A program made the translations under genes and the position numbers. A stretch of 64,000 nucleotides of DNA, from the NCBI RefSeq assembly GCF_003594875.1, contig NZ_QZEY01000016.1:62001-126000 (forward strand), given 5' to 3'. This stretch comes from Bailinhaonella thermotolerans. GTDB taxonomy: Bacteria > Actinomycetota > Actinomycetes > Streptosporangiales > Streptosporangiaceae. The notes beneath the pieces were generated by a model. That model searched no databases. It worked only from the letters and a program-made list of their open reading frames with translations, and had not been told where the DNA came from. Positions 8,564-17,074 of this stretch are shown piece by piece. Position 1 is the stretch's first letter, and each line of letters opens with the position of its first letter.

Positions 8564-9517
8564 ATGGGTGTCACCATCGGGGGCATGGGCGACGAATCAC
8601 ATGGCAAGGACACCCTGAGGGGGAAGGTCGCGCTGGTGGCGGGGGCCACCCGGGGGGCGGGCCGGGGCATCGCGGTCGAGCTGGGCGCGGCCGGCGCCAC
8701 CGTCTACGTGACCGGGCGCACGACGCGCGGGCAGCGGTCGGAGTACGACCGGCCCGAGACCATCGAGGAGACCGCCGAACTCGTGACGGCGGCGGGCGGC
8801 GAGGGCATCGCCGTGCAGGTGGACCACCTCGACCACGCGCGGGTGCGCGACCTGGTCGAGCGGATCGACCGCGACCACGGGCGCCTGGACGTCCTGGTCA
8901 ACGACGTGTGGGGCGGCGAGAAGCTGGCCGAGTGGGACACCCCGCTGTGGGAGCACGACCTCGACGCCGGGCTGCGGCTGCTCCGGCTGGCCATCGACAC
9001 CCACATCATCACCAGCCACTACGCGCTCCCGCTGCTGATCCGCAACCCCGGCGGCCTCGTCGTGGAGGTCACCGACGGCACCAAGGAGTACAACGACGAC
9101 AACTACCGCGTCTCGTTCTTCTACGACCAGGCGAAGAGCGCCGTGATCCGGCTGGCGTACGCCCAGGCGCACGAGCTCCGGAAGTACGGCTGCGCGGCCG
9201 TCGCCCTGACGCCGGGCTGGCTGCGCTCGGAGATGATGCTCGACATCTACGGCGTGCGCGAGGAGAACTGGCGCGACGCGCTGGAGAAGGTCCCGCACTT
9301 CGCGATCTCCGAGACGCCGCGCTACGTCGGCCGCGCGGTCGCCGCCCTGGCCGCCGACCCCGAGGTCATGCGCTGGACCGGCAGGTCCCTGTCCAGCGGC
9401 GGCCTCGCCCAGGAGTACGGCTTCACCGACCTGGACGGCTCCCGCCCCGACGCCTGGCGCTACGTCGTCGAGGTCCAGGACGCCGGCAAGCCGGCAGACA
9501 CCACCGGCTACCGCTGA
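8564..9517 (+). CDS. Short-chain dehydrogenase/reductase
   Basis: About 317 residues. The Rossmann motif reads G-A-T-R-G-A-G-R-G-I, with N-D-V-W-G-G in place of the usual NNAG and the active-site pair Y-D-Q-A-K. The insert after the catalytic strand and the longer C-terminus match a distinct actinobacterial SDR group of about 300 residues. Start candidates are TTG 8555, ATG 8564 and ATG 8585. I chose 8564 because GGAG lies ten bases upstream; 8585 has a G-run too close to it. It is divergent from the DHA2 exporter, which suggests but does not prove a shared role in handling a toxic carbonyl compound. Confidence 0.88.
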   Translation: MGVTIGGMGDESHGKDTLRGKVALVAGATRGAGRGIAVELGAAGATVYVTGRTTRGQRSEYDRPETIEETAELVTAAGGEGIAVQVDHLDHARVRDLVERIDRDHGRLDVLVNDVWGGEKLAEWDTPLWEHDLDAGLRLLRLAIDTHIITSHYALPLLIRNPGGLVVEVTDGTKEYNDDNYRVSFFYDQAKSAVIRLAYAQAHELRKYGCAAVALTPGWLRSEMMLDIYGVREENWRDALEKVPHFAISETPRYVGRAVAALAADPEVMRWTGRSLSSGGLAQEYGFTDLDGSRPDAWRYVVEVQDAGKPADTTGYR

Positions 9518-9552
9518 CCCCCGGCCCCGCCGCCGGCACCAGGCCGTCACCG

Positions 9553-9619
9553 ACATGTGGCTGTCACTGACAGGCCGCTGTCACTGACGTGCGGCTGTCA
9601 CTGATCTGCGGCTGTCACG
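9553..9619. repeat. Four-unit 17-bp tandem repeat
   Basis: Units begin at 9553, 9570, 9587 and 9604, each ending in CTGTCACTG or a close variant (the last is CTGTCACG). The array lies between the convergent SDR and CGNR genes, where it cannot disturb a reading frame. Confidence 0.85.
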
Positions 9620-9701
9620 ACGCCGGCCGCCGTTGACGCCGGGCCGCCGCTGCCGTACGGGCGCCCGCCCGGCGCCGGGGGCGGCGGGCTCGGTCCCGGC
9701 G

Positions 9702-10268
9702 TCAGGCGGGCCTGCGGCGCTGGTAGTGGCGGGCGACGCGCGTCCTGTTCCCGCAGCGCGCGGCCGAGCACCAGCGGCGGCGGGGATGCGCGGGCAGGAA
9801 GAGCATCACGCAGTCGTCGGCCTCGCACTGGCGGACCCGCGCGACCGCCGGGTCCGCCAGCAGCCCGGCCACGGCCTCGGCGAGCCAGGCGGCCAGCCGC
9901 ACGTCCCGCGGGCCGGCGCGACGGAACGTGAGCGTCACGGCCTCGCCGTCCCAGCCGAGTTCGCCGACGGAGGGCGCGGCGCGCTGGGCCAGGTTGAGGG
10001 CGTCCAGGTCGGCGGGCTCGGGGGCGGCGCCGTGCCGGACCCGGTCGAGGGCGTGCGCGGCCCGGTCCCGGACCTGTCGCGCCGCGGCCAGGTCGCGCTC
10101 CGTCAGCGGGAGGGCGGCGAACTCGCGGGCCTCGCCGTGCCGTACGGCCTGCAGGTCCAGCCACGCGCGCAGGGCGGCCGGGGACGAGAGGTGGTCCCCG
10201 GTGGCGTGGCGCGTGTTGACCAGGTCCAGGGCCAGGGGCTCTCCGGTCAGCGGCGTCTGGGCGGTCAT
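9702..10268 (-). CDS. CGNR zinc-finger / ABATE-domain transcriptional regulator
   Basis: The 188-residue protein has an N-terminal ABATE-like domain beginning 'GEPLALDLVNTR' and a C-terminal zinc ribbon with C148-x4-C153 and C167-x4-C172, the last followed by G-N-R to give the diagnostic CGNR motif. These proteins are thought to be DNA-binding stress regulators. It is divergent from an alpha/beta hydrolase. The 85-bp spacer carries two identical inverted repeats, one abutting each start codon, so I infer that it regulates both itself and the hydrolase. Confidence 0.9.
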   Translation of the reverse strand: MTAQTPLTGEPLALDLVNTRHATGDHLSSPAALRAWLDLQAVRHGEAREFAALPLTERDLAAARQVRDRAAHALDRVRHGAAPEPADLDALNLAQRAAPSVGELGWDGEAVTLTFRRAGPRDVRLAAWLAEAVAGLLADPAVARVRQCEADDCVMLFLPAHPRRRWCSAARCGNRTRVARHYQRRRPA

Positions 10269-10271
10269 GTC

Positions 10272-10304
10272 TCTAATGCTACATCGTCGATTTGACGCAT
10301 TAGA
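10272..10304. promoter_or_regulatory. Inverted repeat TCTAATGC-N17-GCATTAGA, copy 1
   Basis: Arms lie at 10272-10279 and 10297-10304, perfectly inverted. The site begins 4 bp upstream of the CGNR start codon. An identical element with the same 17-nt spacer lies at 10320-10352. Confidence 0.8.
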
Positions 10305-10319
10305 TCGAGCATCGCTATA

Positions 10320-10352
10320 TCTAATGCATCATCTCGCTCGAAAGGCATTAGA
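10320..10352. promoter_or_regulatory. Inverted repeat TCTAATGC-N17-GCATTAGA, copy 2
   Basis: Arms lie at 10320-10327 and 10345-10352. The site ends 1 bp before the hydrolase ATG, so bound protein would block initiation. The four half-sites start 25, 23 and 25 bp apart. Confidence 0.8.
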
Positions 10353-10353
10353 C

Positions 10354-11229
10354 ATGTCCGTCCTCCCGCTCGCCCGCACCGCGCACCGGCACATCGACGT
10401 GGACGGGGTCCGCGTCTTCTACCGGGAGTCGCTCCCCGAGCGGGACGACGCGCCCGTGCTGCTGCTCCTGCACGGCTTCCCGTCCGCCTCGCACCAGTTC
10501 CGGCGGCTGATCGACGTGCTCGGCTCGCGGTACCGGCTCATCGCCCCCGACTACCCCGGGTTCGGCCACACCGAGACCCCGGACGGGTTCACGTACTCCT
10601 TCGACCGGCTCGCGGACGTCACCGAGGGCTTCGTGGACGCGCTCGGGCTGACCCGGTTCGTGATGTACGTCTTCGACTTCGGCGCCCCGGTAGGCTTCCG
10701 CCTCGCCGAGCGCCACCCGGAACGGATCGCCGGGCTCGTGGTCCAGAACGGCAACGCGTACGCCGAGGGCCTGTCCGACGGGGCGCGCGAGTTCGTCTCC
10801 CTGCGGCCGGAGACCCCCGGGGCGGAGGAGACGATCCGGGGGCTGCTCACGCTCGCCGGGACCCGGAGCCAGTACGACACCGGCGTCCCCGACCCCGACC
10901 TGGTCGCGCCGGAGGGCTGGACGCTGGACCAGCACTTTTTGGACCTGCCGGGGCGGAAGGAGGCGCAGGTCGCGCTCGCCTTCGACTACCACTCCAACGT
11001 GCTCCGCTACGACCGCTGGCAGGCGTGGCTGCGCGAGCACACCCCGCCCACGCTGATCACCTGGGGCGTCGGCGACCCCTTCTTCCCCGAGCCCGGGGCG
11101 CGCGCCTACCTGCGCGATGTGCCCGGGGCCGAGCTGCACCTGTTCGACACCGGCCACTTCGCCCTGGAGACCCACCTGCCCGAGATCGCCCCGCTGATCG
11201 CCGGCTTCCTGGACCGCGCCTGGACCTGA
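10354..11229 (+). CDS. Alpha/beta hydrolase, epoxide hydrolase/haloalkane dehalogenase type
   Basis: The protein has 291 residues, starting at ATG 10354. It has the oxyanion H-G-F-P segment (40-43) and a nucleophile elbow Y-V-F-D108-F-G in which Asp replaces Ser, as in epoxide hydrolases and haloalkane dehalogenases. It also has a W-G-x-x-D-P-F-F acid strand and H268 in T-G-H-F. The P-x-F-Y-P-G-F-G-type loop ('PDYPGFGHTE') is also typical. Catalysis would go through an alkyl-enzyme ester. It is preceded directly by an inverted repeat shared with the divergent CGNR gene. The substrate is unknown. Confidence 0.9.
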   Translation: MSVLPLARTAHRHIDVDGVRVFYRESLPERDDAPVLLLLHGFPSASHQFRRLIDVLGSRYRLIAPDYPGFGHTETPDGFTYSFDRLADVTEGFVDALGLTRFVMYVFDFGAPVGFRLAERHPERIAGLVVQNGNAYAEGLSDGAREFVSLRPETPGAEETIRGLLTLAGTRSQYDTGVPDPDLVAPEGWTLDQHFLDLPGRKEAQVALAFDYHSNVLRYDRWQAWLREHTPPTLITWGVGDPFFPEPGARAYLRDVPGAELHLFDTGHFALETHLPEIAPLIAGFLDRAWT

Positions 11230-11231
11230 CC

Positions 11232-11335
11232 GCCGGCCTGCCCGGCCCCGCCTGTCCGGCCCCGCCTGTCCGGCCCCGCCCCGTCCGCCCCCCGCGCCGT
11301 CCGCCCCGCCCCGTCCGCCCCGCGCCGGAGCCGTC
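11232..11335. repeat. Low-complexity C-rich spacer with short direct repeats
   Basis: The spacer between the convergent hydrolase and SARP genes consists of repeated GGCCCCGCCTGTCC-like and CCGTCCGCCCCGC-like units. I see no clean terminator hairpin in it. Confidence 0.5.
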
Positions 11336-11365
11336 CGTACGGCGGGGCGTCCCGCTCCCGGGCGG

Positions 11366-14300
11366 TCAGGTGAGCGGGGCGCGGAGGAGGGCCAGGGCGT
11401 CGGACCGGGGGAGGGACGCGCCCTCGGCGTGGAGGCGGGCGTGGGCGGCGTCGCCGAGCGCGGCCCGGACGGCGGCGGTCACGCGGGTGAGGTCGGGGTC
11501 GTTGGCGGGGACGGCCCCGCGCAGGGTGCCGGCCGCGCCGAGGAGCAGGGCCGCGCGTTCGGCGTGGCCGAGGGTCAGGGCCAGCTCGGCGGCCCCCGTC
11601 GCCGCCTCGGCGGCCAGGGTCTGGTCCTGTTCCACGTACGCGGCGGCGACGACGCGGTCGAGGCGGGCGGCGGCCTCGCCGGGGTCGCCCTCCGCGAGGG
11701 CGACCCGGGCCAGGGCCACCAGGACCGGCAGCCTCGTCATCTGGGCCTCGAACCCCTCGTGGGCGCACTCTCGCAGCGCGGTCTCGTACCTGTCGCGCGC
11801 CCCGGCCAGGTCGCCGCGCGCGCGGGCGATCTCGCCGAGCCCCCGGTAGGCTTCGGCCAGCGCGCGGCGCGAGCCCAGCCGCCGGGCCTGCCCGACCGCG
11901 ATCTCCAGCTCCTCCCGCGCCCCGTCGAGGTCCCCCGCGCGCAGCCGGCCGCGGCCCCGCTGGCAGCGCAGCTCCACCAGCTCGTCCGTGGGCCCCAGCT
12001 CGGCGGACAGGCGCAGCGCCTCGGCGGTCAGCGCGAGCGTGCGCTCCTGGTCGCCGCGCCACTCGCTCACCTGGGCGAGCGCGGACAGGACCGTCAGCGT
12101 GCCCCACCGGTCGCCCAGCTCGCGGAACCGTTCGAGCGCCCGGGAGAACTCCTCCTCGGCGCGCGCCGTCTTCCCGTTGAACAGCAGCACGAACGCGATT
12201 CCCATGTGGGACAGCGCCATCGTCCACGGGTCCAGGCCGTCGAGCCGCGAGAACGTGTCCCACTCGGCCATCACGTCCTCGGGCGGCCCGGCCGCCATCG
12301 CCCACAGCAGCCCGATCACCGGATGGCGCATGCTGCGGTGCCCGGATTCGAGCAGCGCCTCGACCCGGCCGAGGTGGGCGCCGAGCCGTACCGGGTCGGC
12401 GATGTCCCAGGAGGCGACCAGCAGGCACAGGATGTGCTCGTCGCGCAGGCCGGGCGGGGAGCCCTCGGGGATCAGGTCGAGCACGCGCCGGGCCTGCGCG
12501 GCGCTGTCGGCGCGGGGTCCGCGCAGCCGCCAGGGGTACGCCTGCGCCGCGACGAGGCGGAGCCCGATCTCGGCGTTCCCGGAGTCGATCGCCCAGCGCA
12601 GGGCGGCGGCGAGGTTGTCGTGCTCGGCCTCCAGCCGCCGGAGCCAGTCGAGCTGTTCGCGCCGCCGCAGGTGGGGGTCGGCGCGCTGGGCGAGGTCGAG
12701 GAAGTACTCGGCGTGGGCCCGGTGCAGGCGCTCCTCCTCGCCGGACTCCGCGAGGCGTTCCGCGCCGTACGCCCGGATCGTCTCCAGCATCCGGTACCTG
12801 CCGCCGGCGACGTCCACGAGGGACTTGTCCACCAGGCCGGCGAGGAGCTCCACCGTGTCCTCGCCGGGCAGCCCGCACACCAGCTCGGCCGCCTCCAGTG
12901 TCGCGCCGCCCGCGAACACCGTCAGCCGCCGCGCCAGCACCCGTTCGTCCTCCTCCAGCAGGTCCCAGCTCCACGCCACCACCGCGCGCAGCGTCTGGTG
13001 CCGGGGCTGCGCCGTACGGCTGCCGCGTGAGAGCAGGGCGAAGCGGTCGTCGAGGCGCGCGGCGATCTCCTCCAGCGGCAGCGCCCGCAACCGCGCCGCG
13101 GCCAGCTCGATCGCCAGCGGGAGCCCGTCCAGCGCCCGGCACAGCCGCGCCACGAGCTCCGCGTCGCCCTCGCCCAGGGCGAAGTCCGGCCGTACGGCTG
13201 CCGCCCGCTCCGCGAACAGCCGCACGGCCGGGGACGAGAGCGGGTCGTCGTCCTCGCCGGGCAGCGGCAGCGGCGGGACCGGGCACAGGGCCTCCCCGGT
13301 GATCCCCAGGGGCTCCCGGCTGGTCGCGAGGACCCGCAGCCCCGGGCACGCCGCGAGCACCCGCTGCGCGAGCGCCGCGACGTCGCCGACCAGGTGCTCG
13401 CAGTTGTCCAGCACCAGCAGCGCCGGGCGCTCGGACAGGACCGCGATCAGCCGTTCCAGCGAGTCGACCGGCACCCCGCGGGCCGTCAGCGACGCGCTCT
13501 CCCGCACCCCCAGCGCCTCCAGGGCCGCCCGGGCCAGATCGTCCCCGGCGGTGAGCGGCGCCAGCTCCACGAAGCAGACCTCGCCGTCCCAGCGCCCCGA
13601 CGCCTCGACGGCCAGCCGCGTCTTCCCCGCCCCGCCCGCGCCCACGAGCGTCACCAGCCGTCCCCGCTCCAGCCTCTCCCCGACCCGCGCGAGCTCCTCC
13701 TCCCGCCCCACGAAGCTGCTGACCTGCGCGGGAACCCCCCACCGCGCCGTCGCCCGGACCGCGGCCCCGGCCCCGGCGGCCCTGGGGCGGCCGCCGGCCT
13801 CCACGCCCGCGCCGTACGGCGGCGCGGCGTCCGGGCGGACGGCGCCGGGCGTGGCGTCCGGGTGAACGGCGTCCGGCTGGACGGCGTCCGGCGGGGTGGC
13901 CTCCGGCTGGACGGCGCGGGGCGAGGTCACCGGCGCGCCCGGGCGGATGCCGTACGGCGGGGCGGGGCTCGGGGTCCGGCCGGAGTCCGCGGGAGCACGG
14001 CCCCGCGCGGCGGGGAGCGGGGCGGGGGCCGCGCCTGGCGCGGCGGGGCCGGGCGTCGAGACGGTTCCTGGCGCGGTGGTTCCGGGCGCGGCGGGGCCGG
14101 GCATGGCGGCGGCGCCGGGGACGGTGTCGGTGAGCAGGGACAGGTGGAGGGCGGTGAGCTCGCGGGAGGGATCGGTGCCCAGGTGGTGGGCGAGGGTCTG
14201 GCGCAGGTCCTCGTAGGCGGCCAGCGCCTCGGCGCGGCGCCCCTGGGCGTACAGGGCGCGCATGAGCTGGGCCCTCGGACGCTCGCGGAGCGGGTGGGCG

Positions 14301-14893
14301 GCGATCAGGTCCCGCAGGTCGGCGATCGGGGACTGGGGGAGGCCGAGCAGGAGTTCGGCCTCGACCCGGTCCTCCAGCGCGGACACGCGGAGCTCTTCCA
14401 GCCGGGCGGCCTGCGGCGCGGCGAACGGCGCGGCGCGGACGTCGGCCAGCGCGGGCCCGCGCCACAGCGCCAGGGCCTCCCGCAGCGGTGGCAGCGCCCC
14501 TTCCGGATCGTCCCCGGCGAGCGCCCGGCGCCCCTCGGCGGCGAGGCGTTCGAACAGCCGCACGTCCACCTCGGCCGGGTCGGCCGCTAGCCGGTACCCG
14601 GCGGGCCCGTACTCGACGAGCCCGTCCTCCCCCAGCGCCCGCCGCAGCCGCGACACCCCCGACTGGAGGGCGTTCGCCGCCCCGGCCGGCGCCCGCTCGC
14701 CGTACAGCCCGTCGATCAGCCGCCCGGCGGACACCGTGTCCCCGGCGTTCAGCGCGAGCAGCGCGAACAACGCGCGCACCCGCCCGCCGCCCAGCGCCAC
14801 GGGGACCCCGTCCCCGCGCCGGGCCACCGTGGCCCCCAGCACACCGAACCGCACCCCCCGATTCTGTCCGACCTCCCCCTCCCGCAGCACCAT
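11366..14893 (-). CDS. AfsR/SARP-type regulator with NB-ARC ATPase and TPR domains
   Basis: About 1175 residues. Order of domains: OmpR-like winged helix (about 14-105), bacterial transcriptional activator domain (about 108-260), a Pro/Ala-rich low-complexity linker (about 262-390) with repeated D-A-V-x-P-D units, an NB-ARC ATPase with P-loop G-A-G-G-A-G-K-T-R-L near residue 416 and Walker B 'LLVLDNCEHL', then TPR-like helices to the end. This is the AfsR layout, whose members activate secondary metabolism or differentiation genes. The ATG at 14893 has AGGAG 12 bases upstream; GTG 14896 or GTG 14854 are alternatives. It is monocistronic, and no obvious target operon adjoins it. Confidence 0.92.
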   Translation of the reverse strand: MVLREGEVGQNRGVRFGVLGATVARRGDGVPVALGGGRVRALFALLALNAGDTVSAGRLIDGLYGERAPAGAANALQSGVSRLRRALGEDGLVEYGPAGYRLAADPAEVDVRLFERLAAEGRRALAGDDPEGALPPLREALALWRGPALADVRAAPFAAPQAARLEELRVSALEDRVEAELLLGLPQSPIADLRDLIAAHPLRERPRAQLMRALYAQGRRAEALAAYEDLRQTLAHHLGTDPSRELTALHLSLLTDTVPGAAAMPGPAAPGTTAPGTVSTPGPAAPGAAPAPLPAARGRAPADSGRTPSPAPPYGIRPGAPVTSPRAVQPEATPPDAVQPDAVHPDATPGAVRPDAAPPYGAGVEAGGRPRAAGAGAAVRATARWGVPAQVSSFVGREEELARVGERLERGRLVTLVGAGGAGKTRLAVEASGRWDGEVCFVELAPLTAGDDLARAALEALGVRESASLTARGVPVDSLERLIAVLSERPALLVLDNCEHLVGDVAALAQRVLAACPGLRVLATSREPLGITGEALCPVPPLPLPGEDDDPLSSPAVRLFAERAAAVRPDFALGEGDAELVARLCRALDGLPLAIELAAARLRALPLEEIAARLDDRFALLSRGSRTAQPRHQTLRAVVAWSWDLLEEDERVLARRLTVFAGGATLEAAELVCGLPGEDTVELLAGLVDKSLVDVAGGRYRMLETIRAYGAERLAESGEEERLHRAHAEYFLDLAQRADPHLRRREQLDWLRRLEAEHDNLAAALRWAIDSGNAEIGLRLVAAQAYPWRLRGPRADSAAQARRVLDLIPEGSPPGLRDEHILCLLVASWDIADPVRLGAHLGRVEALLESGHRSMRHPVIGLLWAMAAGPPEDVMAEWDTFSRLDGLDPWTMALSHMGIAFVLLFNGKTARAEEEFSRALERFRELGDRWGTLTVLSALAQVSEWRGDQERTLALTAEALRLSAELGPTDELVELRCQRGRGRLRAGDLDGAREELEIAVGQARRLGSRRALAEAYRGLGEIARARGDLAGARDRYETALRECAHEGFEAQMTRLPVLVALARVALAEGDPGEAAARLDRVVAAAYVEQDQTLAAEAATGAAELALTLGHAERAALLLGAAGTLRGAVPANDPDLTRVTAAVRAALGDAAHARLHAEGASLPRSDALALLRAPLT

Positions 14894-15080
14894 CACGAGA
14901 CCCCGCTCCTGCGTCCCTCGCCCGCCGCGCGGAGTCCGGGCCGGACCGGTACGGTGGCGCGCGAGCCGGGGGCGTGCGAGCCGGGGGCGTGCGAACGGGG
15001 CGGGCGAACCGGATGGGAGGAAGCCGCGGGCCTTTTCCGGATCGAGTGAAAGATCCGGCCTCGTGCAGACATAAAGAGAC

Positions 15081-15280
15081 ATGCTGTCTGAGGCCGGCGA
15101 GCGGGGTGAGCGCCCTGAGAGCGCGCGCGACCGGTTCGTCGAGTTGTACCGGAGGCACTGGCCGAGGAACTGGAGCTGACCCGCACCGCGGGCGCCCTCG
15201 ACGTGCCGATCCCGGCCGTGATCTCGTACACCCTCTACCTCCGCTCCGCCTACACCGACGCCCTCGAACCCCCGAAGTGA
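15081..15280 (+). pseudogene. Probable remnant of an ECF sigma factor gene
   Basis: From ATG 15081 the frame reads R-D-R-F-V-E-L-Y-R-R-H-W, like the region 2.1 start of ECF sigma factors, and then stops at 15179. In the +1 frame the next stretch reads E-E-L-E-L-T-R-T-A-G-A-L-D-V-P-I-P-A-V and ends at TGA 15280, like a region 4 helix-turn-helix. The middle of a normal sigma gene (about 400 bp) is absent and the halves are out of frame. I infer an internal deletion with a frameshift. The halves are short, so the call is tentative. Confidence 0.4.
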
Positions 15281-15330
15281 TCCCGCCGGGGGCCCGCGCG
15301 GCCCCCGCGCCGGGAGCCCCCGACGCCGAA

Positions 15331-15368
15331 CCGGGCGGCACCGGAACCCTGGGTCCGGTGCCGCCCGG
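15331..15368. terminator. 15-bp hairpin
   Basis: A perfect stem (15331-15345 with 15354-15368) encloses an 8-nt loop. It lies downstream of both the sigma remnant (plus) and the XRE gene (minus), and has no T-tract. Confidence 0.7.
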
Positions 15369-15512
15369 CGTGCGCGCACGACCGGCTGATCGCCGGCCCG
15401 CCGATCGGCCCGCCGGCCGAGCGGCGCCCCACGCATTACATCCGCCCGCGCCCGACCCCGCGCCCGGCGCGTGATGGCGAGATCACGGCGAGGAACGGTC
15501 GCGGGCTCCTGT

Positions 15513-16787
15513 CTAGGCGGGGGTGTCCGCGGGGGAGGGGGCGGTGGTGGCCAGGGCCTCGCCCAGGGTCGTGACGTCGGGGTGGGCGGGCCAGTGGCGG
15601 TGGAGGCGGGCGTGGAGGGCGCGGAGGGCGCGGGTGAGACGGAGGGAGCCGGGGCCGTGGAGGAGGGAGAGGGCTTCCAGCGCCAGGGCGGAGGAGCGCG
15701 CGGGGGCGGCGGCGTCGTGGTGGGCGAGGGCCAGGTGGAGCAGGTACTCGGCGGCCCACTCCGCCTGGCGGGCGGGCCCCAGTGCTTCCAGGCCGCCGGT
15801 GAGGAGGGTGATCGCCGGATCCAGGTACTCCGGATGGGTTCGCGCCAGGTAGCGGTAGGCGATGCCGCGCTGCATGAGCCAGAAGTCGGGGGTGTGGTAG
15901 TACATCCAGGGCGGGGCGGGTTCGGAGGCTTCGGCGGCCAGCGCGGCCTGCCGGGCGGACTCCTCCAGCCTCCGCTCCGTCTCGGCGGCGTCGCCGGTCA
16001 TGGCGTGTCCGCGGGCCTCCTGGAGCGCGTCGTAGGCGCGCAGGCCGGGATAGACGCCGGGCTGGCGCCGCGCGGCGGCGGCCAGGCCGATCAGGGGGCC
16101 GATCTCGCCGCGCGACCACGCTATGTGCGCCCGGAAGGACAGCACGGTCGCGGTCATCGTGGGGTTGTCCGCCTCCAGCGCCCATTCGGCGGCCCGGTCG
16201 AACCATCCCCGCGCTCCCGCCCAGTCCCCCAGGCTCGTGTGCAGCCAGCCGGCGAACTGGGCCCACTGCGCGGCCATGTCCACCATCGGCGTCCTGGCCG
16301 GTCCGCGCGCCTCGGTCACGAGCGCCTCCACCGCCCGGAGCTGCCCGCGCACCGCCCCGACCACCGCGCCCGCCCCGACCAGGTCCTCCGTACGGCGCTG
16401 CCCCGCGAGCACCACGCCCAGCGACTCGGCGACCGCCGCGTCCACCCGCCGCCCCGCGCCCGCCGTACGCGCCACCCGCTCGTCCGCGTCCCCGTCGGTC
16501 CACCCGGTCAGCACCCCGGGTTCACCGGCGAGGTTGGCCCGCCGTACCCGCGCCAGCTCCGCCGCCTCGCGCAACTCCTCCACCGGGAGGCGCAGCGCGG
16601 TGGCCAGGGCGGGGAGCCAGGTTCTGGGGAGGCGGTCGCCGCGTTCCCAGCGGGAGATCTCGTGCCGGGTGAGGGTCGGCGGATCCAGCGCGGCGATCTC
16701 GTTGAGCAGCTCGGCCAGCCGGGCCTGCGAGTGCCCGAGTTCCTGGCGTCGCAGGGCGATCAGGCGTCCGATCGGCTCGCTGCGCAT
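15513..16787 (-). CDS. XRE-family regulator with TPR-like C-terminus, copy A
   Basis: A 424-residue protein starting at ATG 16787 with GGGAG six bases upstream. The N-terminal helix-turn-helix (about residues 8-65) includes 'LIALRRQELGHSQARLAELL' and H-E-I-S-R-W-E-R-G. The remainder is alpha-helical, with W-A-Q-F-A-G-W-L and R-G-H-A-M-T-G-D-A repeats resembling TPRs of Streptomyces XRE regulators. It is a tandem paralogue of the next gene: the first 72 codons and the last 35-40 codons are nearly identical in DNA, while the middle is diverged. The target is unknown; proteins of this type often pair with a small divergent ORF, as seen at 18496. Confidence 0.88.
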   Translation of the reverse strand: MRSEPIGRLIALRRQELGHSQARLAELLNEIAALDPPTLTRHEISRWERGDRLPRTWLPALATALRLPVEELREAAELARVRRANLAGEPGVLTGWTDGDADERVARTAGAGRRVDAAVAESLGVVLAGQRRTEDLVGAGAVVGAVRGQLRAVEALVTEARGPARTPMVDMAAQWAQFAGWLHTSLGDWAGARGWFDRAAEWALEADNPTMTATVLSFRAHIAWSRGEIGPLIGLAAAARRQPGVYPGLRAYDALQEARGHAMTGDAAETERRLEESARQAALAAEASEPAPPWMYYHTPDFWLMQRGIAYRYLARTHPEYLDPAITLLTGGLEALGPARQAEWAAEYLLHLALAHHDAAAPARSSALALEALSLLHGPGSLRLTRALRALHARLHRHWPAHPDVTTLGEALATTAPSPADTPA

Positions 16788-16846
16788 GCGCTCTCCCCTG
16801 CGACGTCGAGGCGGCCCCGGCCTGGCGGCCGGGCGGCCCGGCTCCC

Positions 16847-16871
16847 CGCGGGTACCTCCCATCATGCCTCC
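16847..16871 (-). promoter_or_regulatory. Conserved upstream element of XRE copy A
   Basis: This 25-bp block differs at one base from 18421-18445, and both begin exactly 60 bp upstream of their start codons, although the sequence in between differs. On the minus strand it contains CATGAT, a possible -10. It could also be an in-frame upstream start (Met-Met-Gly-Gly). Confidence 0.45.
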
Positions 16872-16966
16872 CGGGCTGTCGGCCGAGCCGGCCGTCATCC
16901 CTCCCGGCGCCTCCGTCCACCGAGTTTCCCCTCGCTCGCGTTGCCTCCCGCACGCTCCTCCTCGTG

Positions 16967-17014
16967 GTGATCATGCACTTCGCGCACACGGTGTGATCGA
17001 AAGTGCATGATCAC
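16967..17014. repeat. Palindromic (REP-like) element, copy 1
   Basis: Perfect 14-bp arms GTGATCATGCACTT (16967-16980) and AAGTGCATGATCAC (17001-17014) flank a 20-nt loop that itself contains CACACGGTGTG. The arm core GCACTT/AAGTGC and the following GCGAG recur at 48795-48840. Confidence 0.75.
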
Positions 17015-17074
17015 GGCGAGGGAGGGCTCTGGGTGCTTGGGGATGCACGGCGAGGAACGGTCGCGGGCTCCTGT

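Noticed and set aside
14893-15231. 112-codon minus-strand frame upstream of the SARP gene
   Set aside because: Arg/Ser-rich translation without motif, antisense to the sigma-like remnant.
11106-15341. 1411-codon open frame on the minus strand
   Set aside because: It is a shifted frame over the SARP gene, with an Arg/Ala/Gly-rich translation and no domain.
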